From: an uncultured Clostridia bacterium
GTDB lineage: Bacteria > Bacillota > Clostridia > Oscillospirales > Ruminococcaceae
Direction of reading: 5' to 3'
DNA length: 41,284 nt
NCBI GenBank assembly: GCA_946617595.1
Contig: CAMOKN010000172.1
Coordinates: 1-41,284 of the forward strand
Below are positions 1 through 10,447 of this stretch, piece by piece. The position numbers and the translations under genes were made by a program. The first letter of the stretch is position 1. The number at the start of each line of letters is the position of its first letter. The notes under the pieces are model-generated. The model was not told the origin of the DNA and ran no database searches. It was given only the letters and a program-made list of their open reading frames with translations.

Positions 1-87
1 AGCCTTTCCTTGCATTTGGCACCAGAGCAGGATACTCTGGCTATGCCGCCAAAAGAGCGCAAGGATGCGCTTTTGAAAGCGGCATAA
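1..87 (+). CDS. C-terminal fragment of an unidentified protein (...SLSLHLAPEQDTLAMPPKERKDALLKAA*), truncated by the window edge
   Basis: Frame 1 is open from base 1 to TAA at 85-87; the charged tail looks protein-like, but only 28 codons are visible. Confidence 0.35.
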   Translation, partial: SLSLHLAPEQDTLAMPPKERKDALLKAA

Positions 88-405
88 GAATTATACTCAT
101 TTTCTCTGTTCAAAGCGGTTTTTAGAGGTACCCTTAAATATTTGAATTTGTGTGGTATCACCTTTACTTCTTTTCTCCGAAAGCGGCATCTGTCTGTGCC
201 CTGAGCCGGTCTGCGCATTCGCTCTGAAAAGATCGGCGTAACATTTTCTTTCAGATGTGTTTTTATGTCCGAAACATACGCACGCACCCTGCACCATAAA
301 ATTGCGGCTGTGAGAGCGTGAGCTTTCAGTCGGTCATTGATACGTATTCATTATAGCACAATTCCCATAAAAAATCAACTTTCGACAGATGTCCTCGCGG
401 ACAGC

Positions 406-474
406 GCTGGGGCTCTGCCCCCGTCCCCGGCGGGCTCTGCCCTGCACCCGCTGGGGCTCTGCCCCCGTCCCCGG
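406..474. repeat. GC-rich tandem hairpin repeat: two identical 25-bp copies of GCTGGGGCTCTGCCCCCGTCCCCGG (406-430, 450-474) flanking a degenerate third unit
   Basis: Direct reading; each unit contains the small palindrome GGGGC-TCT-GCCCC (middle unit GGGC-TCT-GCCC). Confidence 0.85.
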
Positions 475-499
475 TTCCTTTCGGAAGCGAAAGGAACCG
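472..499. repeat. Perfect 12-bp inverted repeat CGGTTCCTTTCG-GAAG-CGAAAGGAACCG
   Basis: Direct reading; it directly follows the GC-rich repeat units. Confidence 0.8.
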
Positions 500-570
500 A
501 AAGCTGATCCCGTTCCACGGAGATTCAATCATCTGTATAAATAATAAAAATTGGCTTTATTGACAGACAT

Positions 571-603
571 AAGGCTCCAGATCGTCCCACGACCCGGAGC
601 CTT
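571..603 (-). terminator. Hairpin AAGGCTCC...GGAGCCTT just downstream of the GGDEF gene
   Basis: 8-bp outer stem plus inner TCGT/ACGA pairing; the U-tract is weak. Confidence 0.4.
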
Positions 604-611
604 GTTGTATC

Positions 612-1994
612 TCAGTCTCTGCGTACTGCTTTCATCTGTATCTTATTTCCGTACATTTCATTATCAGCGCGCTCAAATACATCTCTCACGCTCTTGTCCT
701 GACCGGCTCTGTAATTTGAACACCCTACCGCAGCTGACGGTTCGTTCCTGAGATGACCTGACTTATACCCTGCACTGACCATATTCCTGAAATTTGCCGC
801 AAGTGTGAGTGCATTCCGTGACTCTTCGCCCTCAACTATGACCGCAAACTCATCTCCACCGATCCTGAACGCCATTTTGCTGCCGAAAAAGCCGGTTATT
901 TTGTCCGCAAGCTTTTTAAGCACCGCATCACCCTCATTATGACCGCATTCGTCATTTATCCGTTTAAGATAGTTCAGGTCAATAACGATCACTGCAAAAT
1001 TCGCTTTTCCGTTCTTTATCATCTCGTCGAGACGTTTTACGTTCTCATAATAAGAGAGCTTGTTTTCAAGTCCCGTAAGAGCGTCTTTTCGTGCAAGCTC
1101 GCTGAATTTCTCCGCCCTTTCATTCGCGGTAAGAAGATCGCCGGAGATCTGCATTATGCGGTCTATATGCTCCTGTATCTCGGTTATCATTGAAGCCGTA
1201 TGCAGCGAAAGCACAGCGATCTCGTCATTTCCGCGTGTGTGCCGGCGTATATTTTCCGCTATTACGGGATCCTTTATACGGGTGTATTCCTCTATGCTCG
1301 TGGTGAGATATCTTATGCGGTCGATGCAGTTCACACTCACATACCGCATACCGAGAGCGCAGATGCCTGCTATGACTGCTTCAAGAATTACAGCAAAGAT
1401 CAGTGTGCGGAATATAGCCCTCTGTTCAGTGCCGTTCATATATGCGGCTGCGCACATCACCCCGCTCCTGCCTCCGCTCAGTCCGACAGCTGTATAGCAT
1501 GTAATGACCTTACCGTATTCGCCGTTAAATATGTCACTGACGCTGACTGCTGATCCTTTTTCAGTGACTTCGTTCAGGACTTCAGAAACTTCCGGCGAAG
1601 CGTCCCGGAAATATCCGGCTGTTTCCTCAGGATATCTTTCAGGTTCAGATTTATCAGGGCGAACATCAGCAAGGAGCAGCACGCGCGAATTGTCAGGCGA
1701 TACTTCAAAAAGACTTATTGATGCAAGTTCAAACGCATTCATGAAGGGCACGGCTCTCAGCTTCCAGCCCCCGATATCGTCATTATTTACCGCGATCTCA
1801 ACCTCCGGCACCAGAACGGCAGAGACCTGCGACAGCTTCTCACTCAGACCTCTTCTGTATTCGGAGGAATGTTCTATATAAGAATATATTCCGGCTGCAA
1901 CCGGTATTACTGCCATGAGAAAAGCAAACAGGATACCAAAGCTGAACGCAAGCCTTTGCGTCAGCTTTTCTTTTATCTTGTTTTTCATACTCAT
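612..1994 (-). CDS. Membrane-anchored diguanylate cyclase (GGDEF domain)
   Basis: N-terminal TM, extracytoplasmic region, second TM, then LTGLENKLSYYENV and FRIGGDEFAVIVEGEE. RBS GAGAGGAG upstream. Confidence 0.9.
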   Translation of the reverse strand: MSMKNKIKEKLTQRLAFSFGILFAFLMAVIPVAAGIYSYIEHSSEYRRGLSEKLSQVSAVLVPEVEIAVNNDDIGGWKLRAVPFMNAFELASISLFEVSPDNSRVLLLADVRPDKSEPERYPEETAGYFRDASPEVSEVLNEVTEKGSAVSVSDIFNGEYGKVITCYTAVGLSGGRSGVMCAAAYMNGTEQRAIFRTLIFAVILEAVIAGICALGMRYVSVNCIDRIRYLTTSIEEYTRIKDPVIAENIRRHTRGNDEIAVLSLHTASMITEIQEHIDRIMQISGDLLTANERAEKFSELARKDALTGLENKLSYYENVKRLDEMIKNGKANFAVIVIDLNYLKRINDECGHNEGDAVLKKLADKITGFFGSKMAFRIGGDEFAVIVEGEESRNALTLAANFRNMVSAGYKSGHLRNEPSAAVGCSNYRAGQDKSVRDVFERADNEMYGNKIQMKAVRRD

Positions 1995-2053
1995 ATATCA
2001 CTCCTCTCAAAGCAGTAAGAGATAAGGACGAGAAAGCCGATACATTTACACGG

Positions 2054-2755
2054 TCAGTTCTGTCCGTAGTAAGCGTTTTTCCCGTGTTTTCTCAGATAAT
2101 GCTTATCGAGAAGCTCCTGCTGCATCGGTCCGATACCCGGCACCATGCTCTGAGCGTGATAATTCATGAATGCGGCTTCTTCCAGTACAACTGCGTTATG
2201 CACTGAATCGGCAGCGTTTTTACCCCATGTGAAAGGTCCGTGGCTCATAACGAGAACTGCCGGGATCGTCATGGGGTCGATGCCGTCAAATGTCTCTATT
2301 ATCACATTTCCGGTCTCTTTCTCGTATTCTCCGGCGATCTCTTCGGGAGTCATCTTTCTCGTGCAGGGTATCTCGCCGTAGAAATAATCTCCGTGAGTAG
2401 TCCCCAGTGCAATAACGCCCTTCCCTGCCATAGCGAATGATGTAGCCCAGCGACTGTGGGTATGGCAGATACCGCCCACCTCAGCAAATGCACGGTAGAG
2501 CGCAAGATGCGTCGGCGTATCGCTGGAGGGCTTGTATTTTCCCTCCACCTTCTCGCCTGTCTCAATGCTCACTACCACCATATCATCGGCAGTCATGCCG
2601 TCGTACTCGACCCCGGAGGGCTTTATGACGAACATTCCGCTTTCTCTGTCAACGCCCGACACATTTCCCCATGTAAATGTGACAAGCCCGTGCTTCGGAA
2701 GCATAAGGTTCGCTTCAAGAACTTCCTGTTTCAGCTTTTCAAGCATATCATACAT
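2054..2755 (-). CDS. araD: L-ribulose-5-phosphate 4-epimerase
   Basis: Class II aldolase/epimerase motifs ([53 protein letters not shown]); overlaps the araB end by 8 nt. Confidence 0.95.
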   Translation of the reverse strand: MYDMLEKLKQEVLEANLMLPKHGLVTFTWGNVSGVDRESGMFVIKPSGVEYDGMTADDMVVVSIETGEKVEGKYKPSSDTPTHLALYRAFAEVGGICHTHSRWATSFAMAGKGVIALGTTHGDYFYGEIPCTRKMTPEEIAGEYEKETGNVIIETFDGIDPMTIPAVLVMSHGPFTWGKNAADSVHNAVVLEEAAFMNYHAQSMVPGIGPMQQELLDKHYLRKHGKNAYYGQN

Positions 2756-4325
2756 CTCCTAATTTCTTTTCGGCGGACAGTCCCGCGTTATAGCGCTTCA
2801 TAAACTCAGCAAACCCACGCGTGCCGTCAGCATCGGGCTTTGCGGTATTCTTTTCCATTCCCGCGAACACATCGTTTTCAAGCCAGCCGGCAAGCGTCTT
2901 TCCGCTGCCGCATATCATATACGCAGCAAGAAGCGCCATTCCCCACGAGCCGCCCTCTCCGGCGGTCTTCATTACTGAAACCGGAGTGTTCAGCGCGTCC
3001 GCAAGGTATTGCTGTGCAACGCCTTCTGTCTTGAACAGTCCGCCGTGTCCGGTGAACTGATCCGCACTTGCCTTTTCTTTCTCAAACAATATATCCATTC
3101 CGGAACTGAGCGCAGCAAAGGAAGAATATATCTGCGCACGGAAGAAATTCGCAATGTTCATTCTGCTGTCCAGAGTGCGGAAGTACATAGGTCTGCCGTT
3201 CTGAACACCCGTGACCGGTTCGCCGGAAAGGTAGTTGTAAACGGTGACTCCTCCGCAGTCGGCATCTCCGCTTAGTGAATTCTTATAAAGCAGATCGTAT
3301 ATCTCCGAACGTTTCATCTCATGTCCGGAAAGTTTTGCAAAGCCTTCAAACAGCTTTACCCATGCATCAAGCTCGGAGCAGCAGTTGTTGCAGTGTACCA
3401 TAGCTACGGGAGCGCCGTCCGGTGTGGTAACTATATCTATCTCCGGGTAAACGTTCGTTAACGGCTTTTCGAGCACAAGCATCGAGAATATAGATGTTCC
3501 TGCGGAGATATTTCCGGTTTTCGGAAGGACCGCGTTTGTCGCAGCCATTCCTGTACCGGCATCTCCCTCGGGAGGACAAAGCGGTATCCCGGCTTTAAGG
3601 TCGCCGTCCGGGTCGAGGAATTTTGCACCGGAGTCGGTGAGAGTTCCTGCGTTTTCTCCTGCCGTAAGCACAGCAGGAAGTATTTCCCTTATATCCTGTG
3701 TAAATCCGTGAGACGAAGCCGCCTCCGAAAACTTCTCAAGCATAGACTCATCGAATCCGCCTCCGCTTATGGGGAACATTCCCGATGCATCGCCGATACC
3801 CAGAACGCGTTTTCCGGTAAGCAGATAATGGATATATCCCGCAAGTGTCGTGATATGCGATACCGCCGTAAGATGCGGCTCATTGTCGAGTATCGCCTGA
3901 TAGAGATGCGCGATGCTCCAGCGCTGGGGGATATTGAATCCCAGAAGCGATGTGAGTTCGGAAGCAGCTTTTCCGGTCGTGGTATTTCTCCATGTACGGA
4001 ACGGGACAAGAAGCCTGTCCTCGCTGTCGAACGCCATATATCCGTGCATCATAGCGGATATTCCCACAGAACCGATAGTGCTGAGCGTGATGCCGTATTT
4101 ATCGGAAACATCTTTTTTAAGCGCCGCATAGCAGGCTTTTATGCCGTTATGTATATCATCGGCTGAATATGTCCAGTACCCGTTCTCAAGCCTGTTTTCC
4201 CATTCGTATGAGCCGCTTGCGACTGGCGCGAATGTATCGTCGATGAGCGTCGCCTTTATTCGTGTAGAACCGAGTTCTATGCCGAGAAATGTCTTTCCCT
4301 GCGCTGTTTTTTCCTGTATTGTCAT
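2748..4325 (-). CDS. araB: Ribulokinase, FGGY family
   Basis: FGGY kinase N-terminus ([17 protein letters not shown]), [14 protein letters not shown], position between araA and araD. Confidence 0.88.
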   Translation of the reverse strand: MTIQEKTAQGKTFLGIELGSTRIKATLIDDTFAPVASGSYEWENRLENGYWTYSADDIHNGIKACYAALKKDVSDKYGITLSTIGSVGISAMMHGYMAFDSEDRLLVPFRTWRNTTTGKAASELTSLLGFNIPQRWSIAHLYQAILDNEPHLTAVSHITTLAGYIHYLLTGKRVLGIGDASGMFPISGGGFDESMLEKFSEAASSHGFTQDIREILPAVLTAGENAGTLTDSGAKFLDPDGDLKAGIPLCPPEGDAGTGMAATNAVLPKTGNISAGTSIFSMLVLEKPLTNVYPEIDIVTTPDGAPVAMVHCNNCCSELDAWVKLFEGFAKLSGHEMKRSEIYDLLYKNSLSGDADCGGVTVYNYLSGEPVTGVQNGRPMYFRTLDSRMNIANFFRAQIYSSFAALSSGMDILFEKEKASADQFTGHGGLFKTEGVAQQYLADALNTPVSVMKTAGEGGSWGMALLAAYMICGSGKTLAGWLENDVFAGMEKNTAKPDADGTRGFAEFMKRYNAGLSAEKKLGDV

Positions 4326-4330
4326 AGCAG

Positions 4331-5797
4331 TTATCCCTTCATTCCGGATCTCATGTCGAGCATTTCAAGCGTCTGCTCGAAGGTATTAAGATCTGTCTTA
4401 TCATCGATCACCACAAGCTCGGTGTCTGTCATTTTTGCGAAAAGGCGTATGTCTTCACTGGTGAGTGCTGTAGAAACCACAGCGTGATGCGCTCCTCCTG
4501 CATATATCCACGCAGCGGCGCCGGTCGCAAAATCGGGTTTTATCTTCCACATGAGTCTCGCAACGGGGAGCTTAGGCATCGGTTCGGGCTGCTGCACAAG
4601 CTCGATCTCCGCGCACACAAGGCGGAATCTGTTGCCGAGATCTATCATTGAAACAGCTATGCCCTTTCCGGAAATGCCGTCAAATACAAGACGTGCGGGA
4701 TCCGACTTTCCGCCTATGCCAAGGGGGTGTACCTGTATTTTCGGCTTTGTTCCCGCAAATACGGGAGAAACTTCAAGCATGTGAGCGGCAAGCTCCAGTT
4801 CGCTCCCCTCGGTGAGATCGTAGGTATAATCCTCCATGAATCCGGTAGCTCCGGCTCTGTCTGCTGCCATTTTCTGCATCACAGCGCCAAGTGCCGCGGT
4901 CTTGTAGTCACCTTCCGGACCGAAACCGATGCCCTTTGTCATGATGTTCTGGGCGGAAATTCCGGGGAGCTGGTTCAGCCCGTGAAGATCCTGGAATGTA
5001 TCGGTGAATGCCGAAATATTCTCTTTTGCAATGAATATGTCAAGCGCAGTCTCATACTTTGCCTGTTCGCGTACAGCCGCTATGTTGTCTGTATCCATAT
5101 CGTACTTTTCGGCGTACTCTTTCATTTTGGCATCTATATCCGCTTCTGTCACCGAGTCCGCTATTTTTACAAGATCACCGATACCGTAATAGTTCACGTT
5201 CCAGCCGAACTTTATCTCGCTCTCCACTCTGTCTCCGTCAGTGACCGCGACGTCGCGCATATTGTTTCCGAACATTGCCACGCGCATTCCTTTGCAGAAG
5301 TCAACAGCCGCCGCTGCGTAAGCAAAACGGCGTATCTTTGCGATGACACCTTCATGCTTGTAATAACCGGCAACCACTTCGCGCTTTATGCGCAGACGGG
5401 TGCAGATAAAACCAAATTCCCTGTCTCCGTGGGCGGACTGGTTCAGATTCATGAAATCCATATCTATGCTGTCATACGGAAGCTTCTCGTTGTACTGTGT
5501 GTGCAGGTGAAGCATAGGCTTTCTGAGTGCCTGCAAAGCGCGTATCCACATCTTTGCAGGTGAGAATGTGTGCATCCACATTATAACGGCGATACAGTCA
5601 GGGTCTGCCGATGCCTTTACGCAGAGCTGTTCGGCTTCAGCAGCCGTCTTTACTATCGGAGTATGTGCTACCTGCGCGATATCCGAGAGTTTTCCGTCAA
5701 GGAAAGCCGCCATTTCACTGCTGTCCTTTTCCGCCTGTGCGAGAGTTTCCTCACCGTAGAGATCCTGACTTCCTGTAATAAAATATATCTTCTTCAT
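4331..5797 (-). CDS. araA: L-arabinose isomerase
   Basis: MKKIYFITGSQDLYGEETLAQ N-terminus; conserved full-length protein typical of AraA. Confidence 0.97.
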   Translation of the reverse strand: MKKIYFITGSQDLYGEETLAQAEKDSSEMAAFLDGKLSDIAQVAHTPIVKTAAEAEQLCVKASADPDCIAVIMWMHTFSPAKMWIRALQALRKPMLHLHTQYNEKLPYDSIDMDFMNLNQSAHGDREFGFICTRLRIKREVVAGYYKHEGVIAKIRRFAYAAAAVDFCKGMRVAMFGNNMRDVAVTDGDRVESEIKFGWNVNYYGIGDLVKIADSVTEADIDAKMKEYAEKYDMDTDNIAAVREQAKYETALDIFIAKENISAFTDTFQDLHGLNQLPGISAQNIMTKGIGFGPEGDYKTAALGAVMQKMAADRAGATGFMEDYTYDLTEGSELELAAHMLEVSPVFAGTKPKIQVHPLGIGGKSDPARLVFDGISGKGIAVSMIDLGNRFRLVCAEIELVQQPEPMPKLPVARLMWKIKPDFATGAAAWIYAGGAHHAVVSTALTSEDIRLFAKMTDTELVVIDDKTDLNTFEQTLEMLDMRSGMKG

Positions 5798-5812
5798 TAA
5801 GTTCCTCCGTAA

Positions 5813-7276
5813 TTATGAAAGTATGATGCTTACCACCGAGCATTTCGGGAGCGTGAATTTTACGCCCTTTTCAGTGATCTCAGCCTTGTGTGAAGCAGGA
5901 GCAAGTTTTTCGGGTGCGCCGAAATCATTATATGCTCTGACATCGCCTGTGAGTATGCAGGCTTCTGCAGTCTTCGGCTCAGCTCCGACTATAGCGCAGT
6001 CTATCTCAAAATCTTCTCCGAGAGAAGCGTTTGCGAAAGTCATTGTGATCTTTCCGTCCTTGTCCATGGATACGGACTGTGATACAGCAGGGATACCGTT
6101 TGTTTCGGCATTGTCGGTATAGCTGTACAGAAGCTCTGCGTCCTGATGTGTCTTGTACATATCAAAAACGTGATATGTCGGAGTTTTGAGCAGCTTGTCG
6201 CCCTCTGTCATTACGAGGCACTGGAGAACATTCACTGCCTGAGCGAGATTTGCCATGCACACGATATCCGAGCGCCGGTTGAAAATATTAAGGCTTGCGG
6301 CTGCAACGATAGCATCACGCATGGTGTTCTGCTGGAAGAGAAATCCCGGATTTGTGCCCTCTTCGACATCGAACCAGCAGCCCCACTCATCAACGACAAG
6401 CTTCATATTGTCGCTGTACTTCTTCATTATCGCGCTGTGCTTTTCGATGAGCTTATCTATATGCAGAGCATTTTTTATCGTGTTGTAGTATTCTTCATCT
6501 GTGAACTTTGTGGCACTGCCCTTTGCTTCAAAATTGCCCGAGGGGATAGTGTAGTAGTGCAGGGAGATCGCCTTTGCGTGCCAGTCGTTTATTATGCTCA
6601 TAAGCACATCGGTCCAGTGGTAATCGTCCACATTCGGACCGCCCGCGATCTTGAACAGCTCGTTTCCGCTGAAATTGCGGCAGTATGTCTGAAAACGGCG
6701 GTAAAGATCTGCGTAATACTCAGGCCTCATATTTCCGCCGCAGCCCCAGTTCTCGTTTCCTATACCGAGGTATTTCAGCTTCCATGGCTTTTCTCTGCCG
6801 TTTTTGCGGCGAAGATCAGCCATAGGAGAAATGCCGTCAAAGGTTATGTACTCTATCCAGTCAGCAAGCTCTTCAACAGTACCGCTTCCGACATTTCCGC
6901 AGAGATATGGCTCACAGCCTATCTTCTCGCACATATTGAAAAATTCGTTGGTGCCGAATGAATTGTCTTCGGTAACTCCGCCCCAGTGTGTATTTACCAT
7001 TTTCTTTCGTGTGGATTTTTCACCGATGCCGTCACTCCAGTGATATTCGTCCGCAAAGCAGCCGCCAGGCCAGCGCAGTACAGGCATTCTTATCTGCCTG
7101 AAAGCTTCTATTATGTCGTTTCTCACACCGTCGGTGTTTGGTATCTCAGAATTTTCGCCCACGAAGATACCGTCATAGATGCACCTGCCGAGATGCTCGG
7201 AAAAATGTCCGTAGATCTCACGGTTGATGTGCGATCTTTTGTCCAGTGCATTCACTGCTGCAAGTAAAGTTTTCAT
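5813..7276 (-). CDS. abfA: Intracellular alpha-L-arabinofuranosidase, GH51
   Basis: No signal peptide; GH51 acid/base motif [11 protein letters not shown] and nucleophile region [26 protein letters not shown]-terminus. Confidence 0.95.
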   Translation of the reverse strand: MKTLLAAVNALDKRSHINREIYGHFSEHLGRCIYDGIFVGENSEIPNTDGVRNDIIEAFRQIRMPVLRWPGGCFADEYHWSDGIGEKSTRKKMVNTHWGGVTEDNSFGTNEFFNMCEKIGCEPYLCGNVGSGTVEELADWIEYITFDGISPMADLRRKNGREKPWKLKYLGIGNENWGCGGNMRPEYYADLYRRFQTYCRNFSGNELFKIAGGPNVDDYHWTDVLMSIINDWHAKAISLHYYTIPSGNFEAKGSATKFTDEEYYNTIKNALHIDKLIEKHSAIMKKYSDNMKLVVDEWGCWFDVEEGTNPGFLFQQNTMRDAIVAAASLNIFNRRSDIVCMANLAQAVNVLQCLVMTEGDKLLKTPTYHVFDMYKTHQDAELLYSYTDNAETNGIPAVSQSVSMDKDGKITMTFANASLGEDFEIDCAIVGAEPKTAEACILTGDVRAYNDFGAPEKLAPASHKAEITEKGVKFTLPKCSVVSIILS

Positions 7277-7319
7277 GTAAAGCCTCCTGTTATTACATTA
7301 TTAATTTACGGAATTTCAG

Positions 7320-7361
7320 CTATACCATACAAAGGCGTCAGACGCACTTCACTCGGTATAG
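7320..7361. repeat. Nested intercistronic hairpin between the GH127 and GH51 genes
   Basis: CTATACC (7320-7326)/GGTATAG (7355-7361) perfect outer stem, with inner palindrome GCGTCAGACGC (7335-7345). Confidence 0.6.
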
Positions 7362-7364
7362 ACT

Positions 7365-9272
7365 TTATTTTGATATAGGGAGCCATACCCTCATCTGGTT
7401 TTCTCCCCTGTTGCCCCATGTATAGTAAGGTACCGCATAAGCGGTGCAAGGTGTTTCTTCGGGTCTGTGCGCGGAATAAAGTCCGTCTGTGCCTGTTATT
7501 CTTACTGCGGGAATACTCAGCCTTACTGTGCCTCCGAGAAGATCCGGTTCGCTGAAAGCGGAGATATCCGCGCTTGTGTCGAGTTTCAGCGAAAGTACAT
7601 CTCCGCCGTTGTCGGCACCCTCAAAGCAATACACGAGCGGTCCTCTGCATACCGCGGCATATCCGGTCAGTCTCGGCACCTTCGTTGAAGCATAAACGAA
7701 CCGGGGTGTATCGTCAAGCGTCAGTGTGATCTCGCTTCCGTCTGTTACATGAATATATGCATACCCGTTCACCGGTTTGATATCCGACACTTTTCCGTTC
7801 ACAGAAAGATAATATTTTTCACTCCATGCAGGTATCCTGACAGCCAGTCTGCCTTTTCCTGATACGCGGTATTTTATTGTATATCCGTAGGGATATTCCG
7901 TATCACACTCTATCGAGATGCCGTTCTCAAAACTTACGGTGCCGGCTGCAAAAAGGTGACAGAAGGCGGTGTCTTCGTTCTCGCCGTAAGCGTATTTTCC
8001 GAATGAAGAAATAAGTCTTGCAGCATTGGGCGGACAGCACGCACAGGCATACCAGCCCGGACGCTGGGTGAGATCATGTCTGTGTGTGGGAGATACTCCG
8101 GAGATACCCGGAACACACTCAAGCGGATTCACATAGAAGAACCGCTTGCCGTCAAGCTGCATTCCGGCAAGTACAGTGTTGTAGAACGCCTGTTCCATAA
8201 CATCGGCATATTCTCCCCTTACTTCGTTTTCAAGCATACGCGAGGCGAAGAACATAAGCCCAATGGACGCACAAGTCTCGGCGTATGAGGTATCGGGCGG
8301 AAGGTCGTAGTCAGTACTGAACGCCTCTCCATGCACAGTAGAACCTATTCCTCCGGTAATATACATCTGACGCGCGGTGATGCTTTTCCAGAGCCGTTTG
8401 CAGGCTTCATAAAGCTCAGTATCGCCCGTTTCGGAAGAGAGGTCAGCCATTCCCGTATAGAGATACACCGCACGCACGGCGTGACCGACCGCATCTTTCG
8501 CTTCTCTGAGCGGTACGCCGCTTTGCTGATAATCGGCATTCCCCGGATCGTTTCCCCAGACCTTCCAGCTTCGTGCTTCGCACTCACGTTTGTAATATCC
8601 GGTATCGCAGCCGCGAGAATTTATAAAGTATTCCGCAAGCTCAAGGCATTTTCTTTCCCCCGTGAGCCGATACATCTTCATCTGTGCAAGCTCTATCTCA
8701 GGGTGACCGGGGAATCCGCCGTGTTTGTCTTCGATGAATACCTTATATAAATGGGCAGTATTTTTCAGCATCACATCGAGCAGCTTTCTCTTTCCGAGAG
8801 CCTCATAGCAGGCGCACGCCGCTTCCGCCATGTGACCTGCGCAGTAAAGTTCATGTGCTTCGAGCAGGTTCGTCCAGCGTTTTTCCCTGTCCTTGACCGT
8901 AAAATATGTATCGAGGTAGCCGTCCTTGTCCTGCGCCGCCGCGATCAGATCAACAAGATCATCAAGCTGTTTTTCTAGAACAGGATCCGGAAAATTGCTC
9001 AGAGAATAAGCCGCGGCTTCTATCCATTTTGCCGCATCGCTGTCCTGAAATACCATTCCGTAGAATCCGTCGCCGGGATCTTCTCCGCGCACTGCTTTTC
9101 CGGCATTTATGAAGTTCTGCACTACATGGCTTTTTTCGGCACCCTCCGCCCTGTCATTCAGCACATTGTACTGATACGGTATCACGGTGCTGCTCACAAG
9201 CTTCTGATATTTTCCGATAAATCCGTCCGAAACGTATGCTTTCTGCTGTATCTGCTTCTGAATCTTCATCAC
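7365..9272 (-). CDS. Beta-L-arabinofuranosidase-like glycoside hydrolase, GH127
   Basis: GH127 signatures SYAETCASIG (Glu-x-Cys) and RPGWYACACCPPNAARL (CCPPNAAR); GGIGSTVHGEAF; no signal peptide. Confidence 0.92.
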   Translation of the reverse strand: MMKIQKQIQQKAYVSDGFIGKYQKLVSSTVIPYQYNVLNDRAEGAEKSHVVQNFINAGKAVRGEDPGDGFYGMVFQDSDAAKWIEAAAYSLSNFPDPVLEKQLDDLVDLIAAAQDKDGYLDTYFTVKDREKRWTNLLEAHELYCAGHMAEAACACYEALGKRKLLDVMLKNTAHLYKVFIEDKHGGFPGHPEIELAQMKMYRLTGERKCLELAEYFINSRGCDTGYYKRECEARSWKVWGNDPGNADYQQSGVPLREAKDAVGHAVRAVYLYTGMADLSSETGDTELYEACKRLWKSITARQMYITGGIGSTVHGEAFSTDYDLPPDTSYAETCASIGLMFFASRMLENEVRGEYADVMEQAFYNTVLAGMQLDGKRFFYVNPLECVPGISGVSPTHRHDLTQRPGWYACACCPPNAARLISSFGKYAYGENEDTAFCHLFAAGTVSFENGISIECDTEYPYGYTIKYRVSGKGRLAVRIPAWSEKYYLSVNGKVSDIKPVNGYAYIHVTDGSEITLTLDDTPRFVYASTKVPRLTGYAAVCRGPLVYCFEGADNGGDVLSLKLDTSADISAFSEPDLLGGTVRLSIPAVRITGTDGLYSAHRPEETPCTAYAVPYYTWGNRGENQMRVWLPISK

Positions 9273-9405
9273 TTTATAGACCTTTCTGCAATATTCTGCC
9301 TTTCATGGGATTTTTTTCTATATCCTGTTATTCGGATATCGGAGAAAAAACGCCGGGATCCAACAGCGGAGCAAGACAAATACCTGCAAATGTTGTAAAA
9401 ATGTA

Positions 9406-9434
9406 TTGACAACTGTAACTGTTTATATTATAAT
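9406..9434 (+). promoter_or_regulatory. Consensus-type sigma-A promoter of the AraC-family gene: TTGACA-17-TATAAT
   Basis: -35 TTGACA at 9406-9411, 17-bp spacer, -10 TATAAT at 9429-9434. Confidence 0.85.
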
Positions 9435-9489
9435 TGTATTATACGGTAAAAATCAATGGATAATATTCTTAAAAATATGGAGGATAGTC

Positions 9490-10338
9490 TTGAACGAAAT
9501 AATACTTTCTTCAGCATATCAGCCGATAGTCTGCGCCTGTGACTTTCTGGCAGCCTTCGAGCCCTTTTATCACCTCGACCGCACGCTTGATTTCAATGAC
9601 CTCATATACGTTGTCGAGGGCACAATGTACGTCTCCGAGGACGGCACGGATTACGAAATAAATGAAGGCGAACTGCTTTTTCTGAAAAATCATGTAAGAC
9701 ATTACGGCGTAAAGGAGACTCAGCGCGGCACAAAGTGGTACTACGCTCACTTTTATCTTCAGGAACCGGACGAGGATACACCGCGCTTCAGACCGGATTC
9801 TTCCCCACTGGTGCTGAACCAGCCCCTGCGTTCTTATGAAGTGCTGCCCAAAAAACTCGGCGGACTCAAAAACAGCAGCATCGAGAAGCGTTTCGCCGAG
9901 CTTGTGGAATACAGCCGCGTCGGCGACGAACTGAAAAGAATGAGGATCAACAATATGTTCTGCCAGTTCCTCACCGACATTGCACTTATGAAGTATATGG
10001 ACAAAAATGATTACTCTTTGTCATGCAGGATATGCGCATGGCTCGAAAACCATTACACCGAGCCGTTCAGCACCGAAAAGCTTGAAAAGGAGTTTTACCT
10101 GAGTTACAAGCGAATGGCGGCAGTGTTCAAGAAAGAACAGGGCATGACTATGCAGCAGTACCATTCAGAACACCGTATGCATATAGCAGCGTATCTGCTC
10201 AGATCCACGCTTCTTCCTGTAGGGGAGATCGCAAGCCAGGTAGGATTTGAGGACCGTCTGTATTTCAGCAGGTGCTTTCATGCGTTCACCGGCGTTTCAC
10301 CAAAAGAATACCGCAGTTCAGCAAAGCTGAATTACTGA
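9490..10338 (+). CDS. AraC-family transcriptional regulator (cupin sensor plus AraC HTH)
   Basis: The track ORF starts at 9406, but that TTG is the -35 box. In-frame TTG at 9490 has GGAGG at 9479-9483. C-terminal AraC HTH: GEIASQVGFEDRLYFSRCFHAFTGVSPKEYR. Confidence 0.93.
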   Translation: MNEIILSSAYQPIVCACDFLAAFEPFYHLDRTLDFNDLIYVVEGTMYVSEDGTDYEINEGELLFLKNHVRHYGVKETQRGTKWYYAHFYLQEPDEDTPRFRPDSSPLVLNQPLRSYEVLPKKLGGLKNSSIEKRFAELVEYSRVGDELKRMRINNMFCQFLTDIALMKYMDKNDYSLSCRICAWLENHYTEPFSTEKLEKEFYLSYKRMAAVFKKEQGMTMQQYHSEHRMHIAAYLLRSTLLPVGEIASQVGFEDRLYFSRCFHAFTGVSPKEYRSSAKLNY

Positions 10339-10356
10339 TCCCACATCATACTGTTC

Positions 10357-10415
10357 ACAGCCCCGTAACGGCATACAACATTCAAGAAATTGTATGTACA
10401 ACATTACGGGGCTGT
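10357..10415 (+). terminator. Terminator of the AraC-family gene
   Basis: ACAGCCCCGTAA (10357-10368) pairs with TTACGGGGCTGT (10404-10415), followed by TTTTGTT; inner GCATACAA/TTGTATGT pairing. Confidence 0.85.
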
Positions 10416-10447
10416 TTTGTTAAAAATATAACGCCATTTTCGAGATA

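Noticed and set aside
97-532. Small minus-strand ORFs of 64-68 aa at 97-297, 326-532 and 334-528
   Set aside because: They run through the GC-rich hairpin repeats or lack convincing RBS/domain content; not supportable as genes.
4727-5563. 278-aa plus-strand ORF
   Set aside because: Lies wholly antisense to araA; the translation is low in recognisable domains and reflects shadow coding.
6146-6961. 271-aa plus-strand ORF
   Set aside because: Antisense to the well-supported GH51 gene abfA.
10388-10403. AraR-like sequence AATTGTATGTACAACA
   Set aside because: Partly matches the recalled AraR consensus but forms the upper stem/arm of the AraC-gene terminator; more simply explained as terminator sequence.
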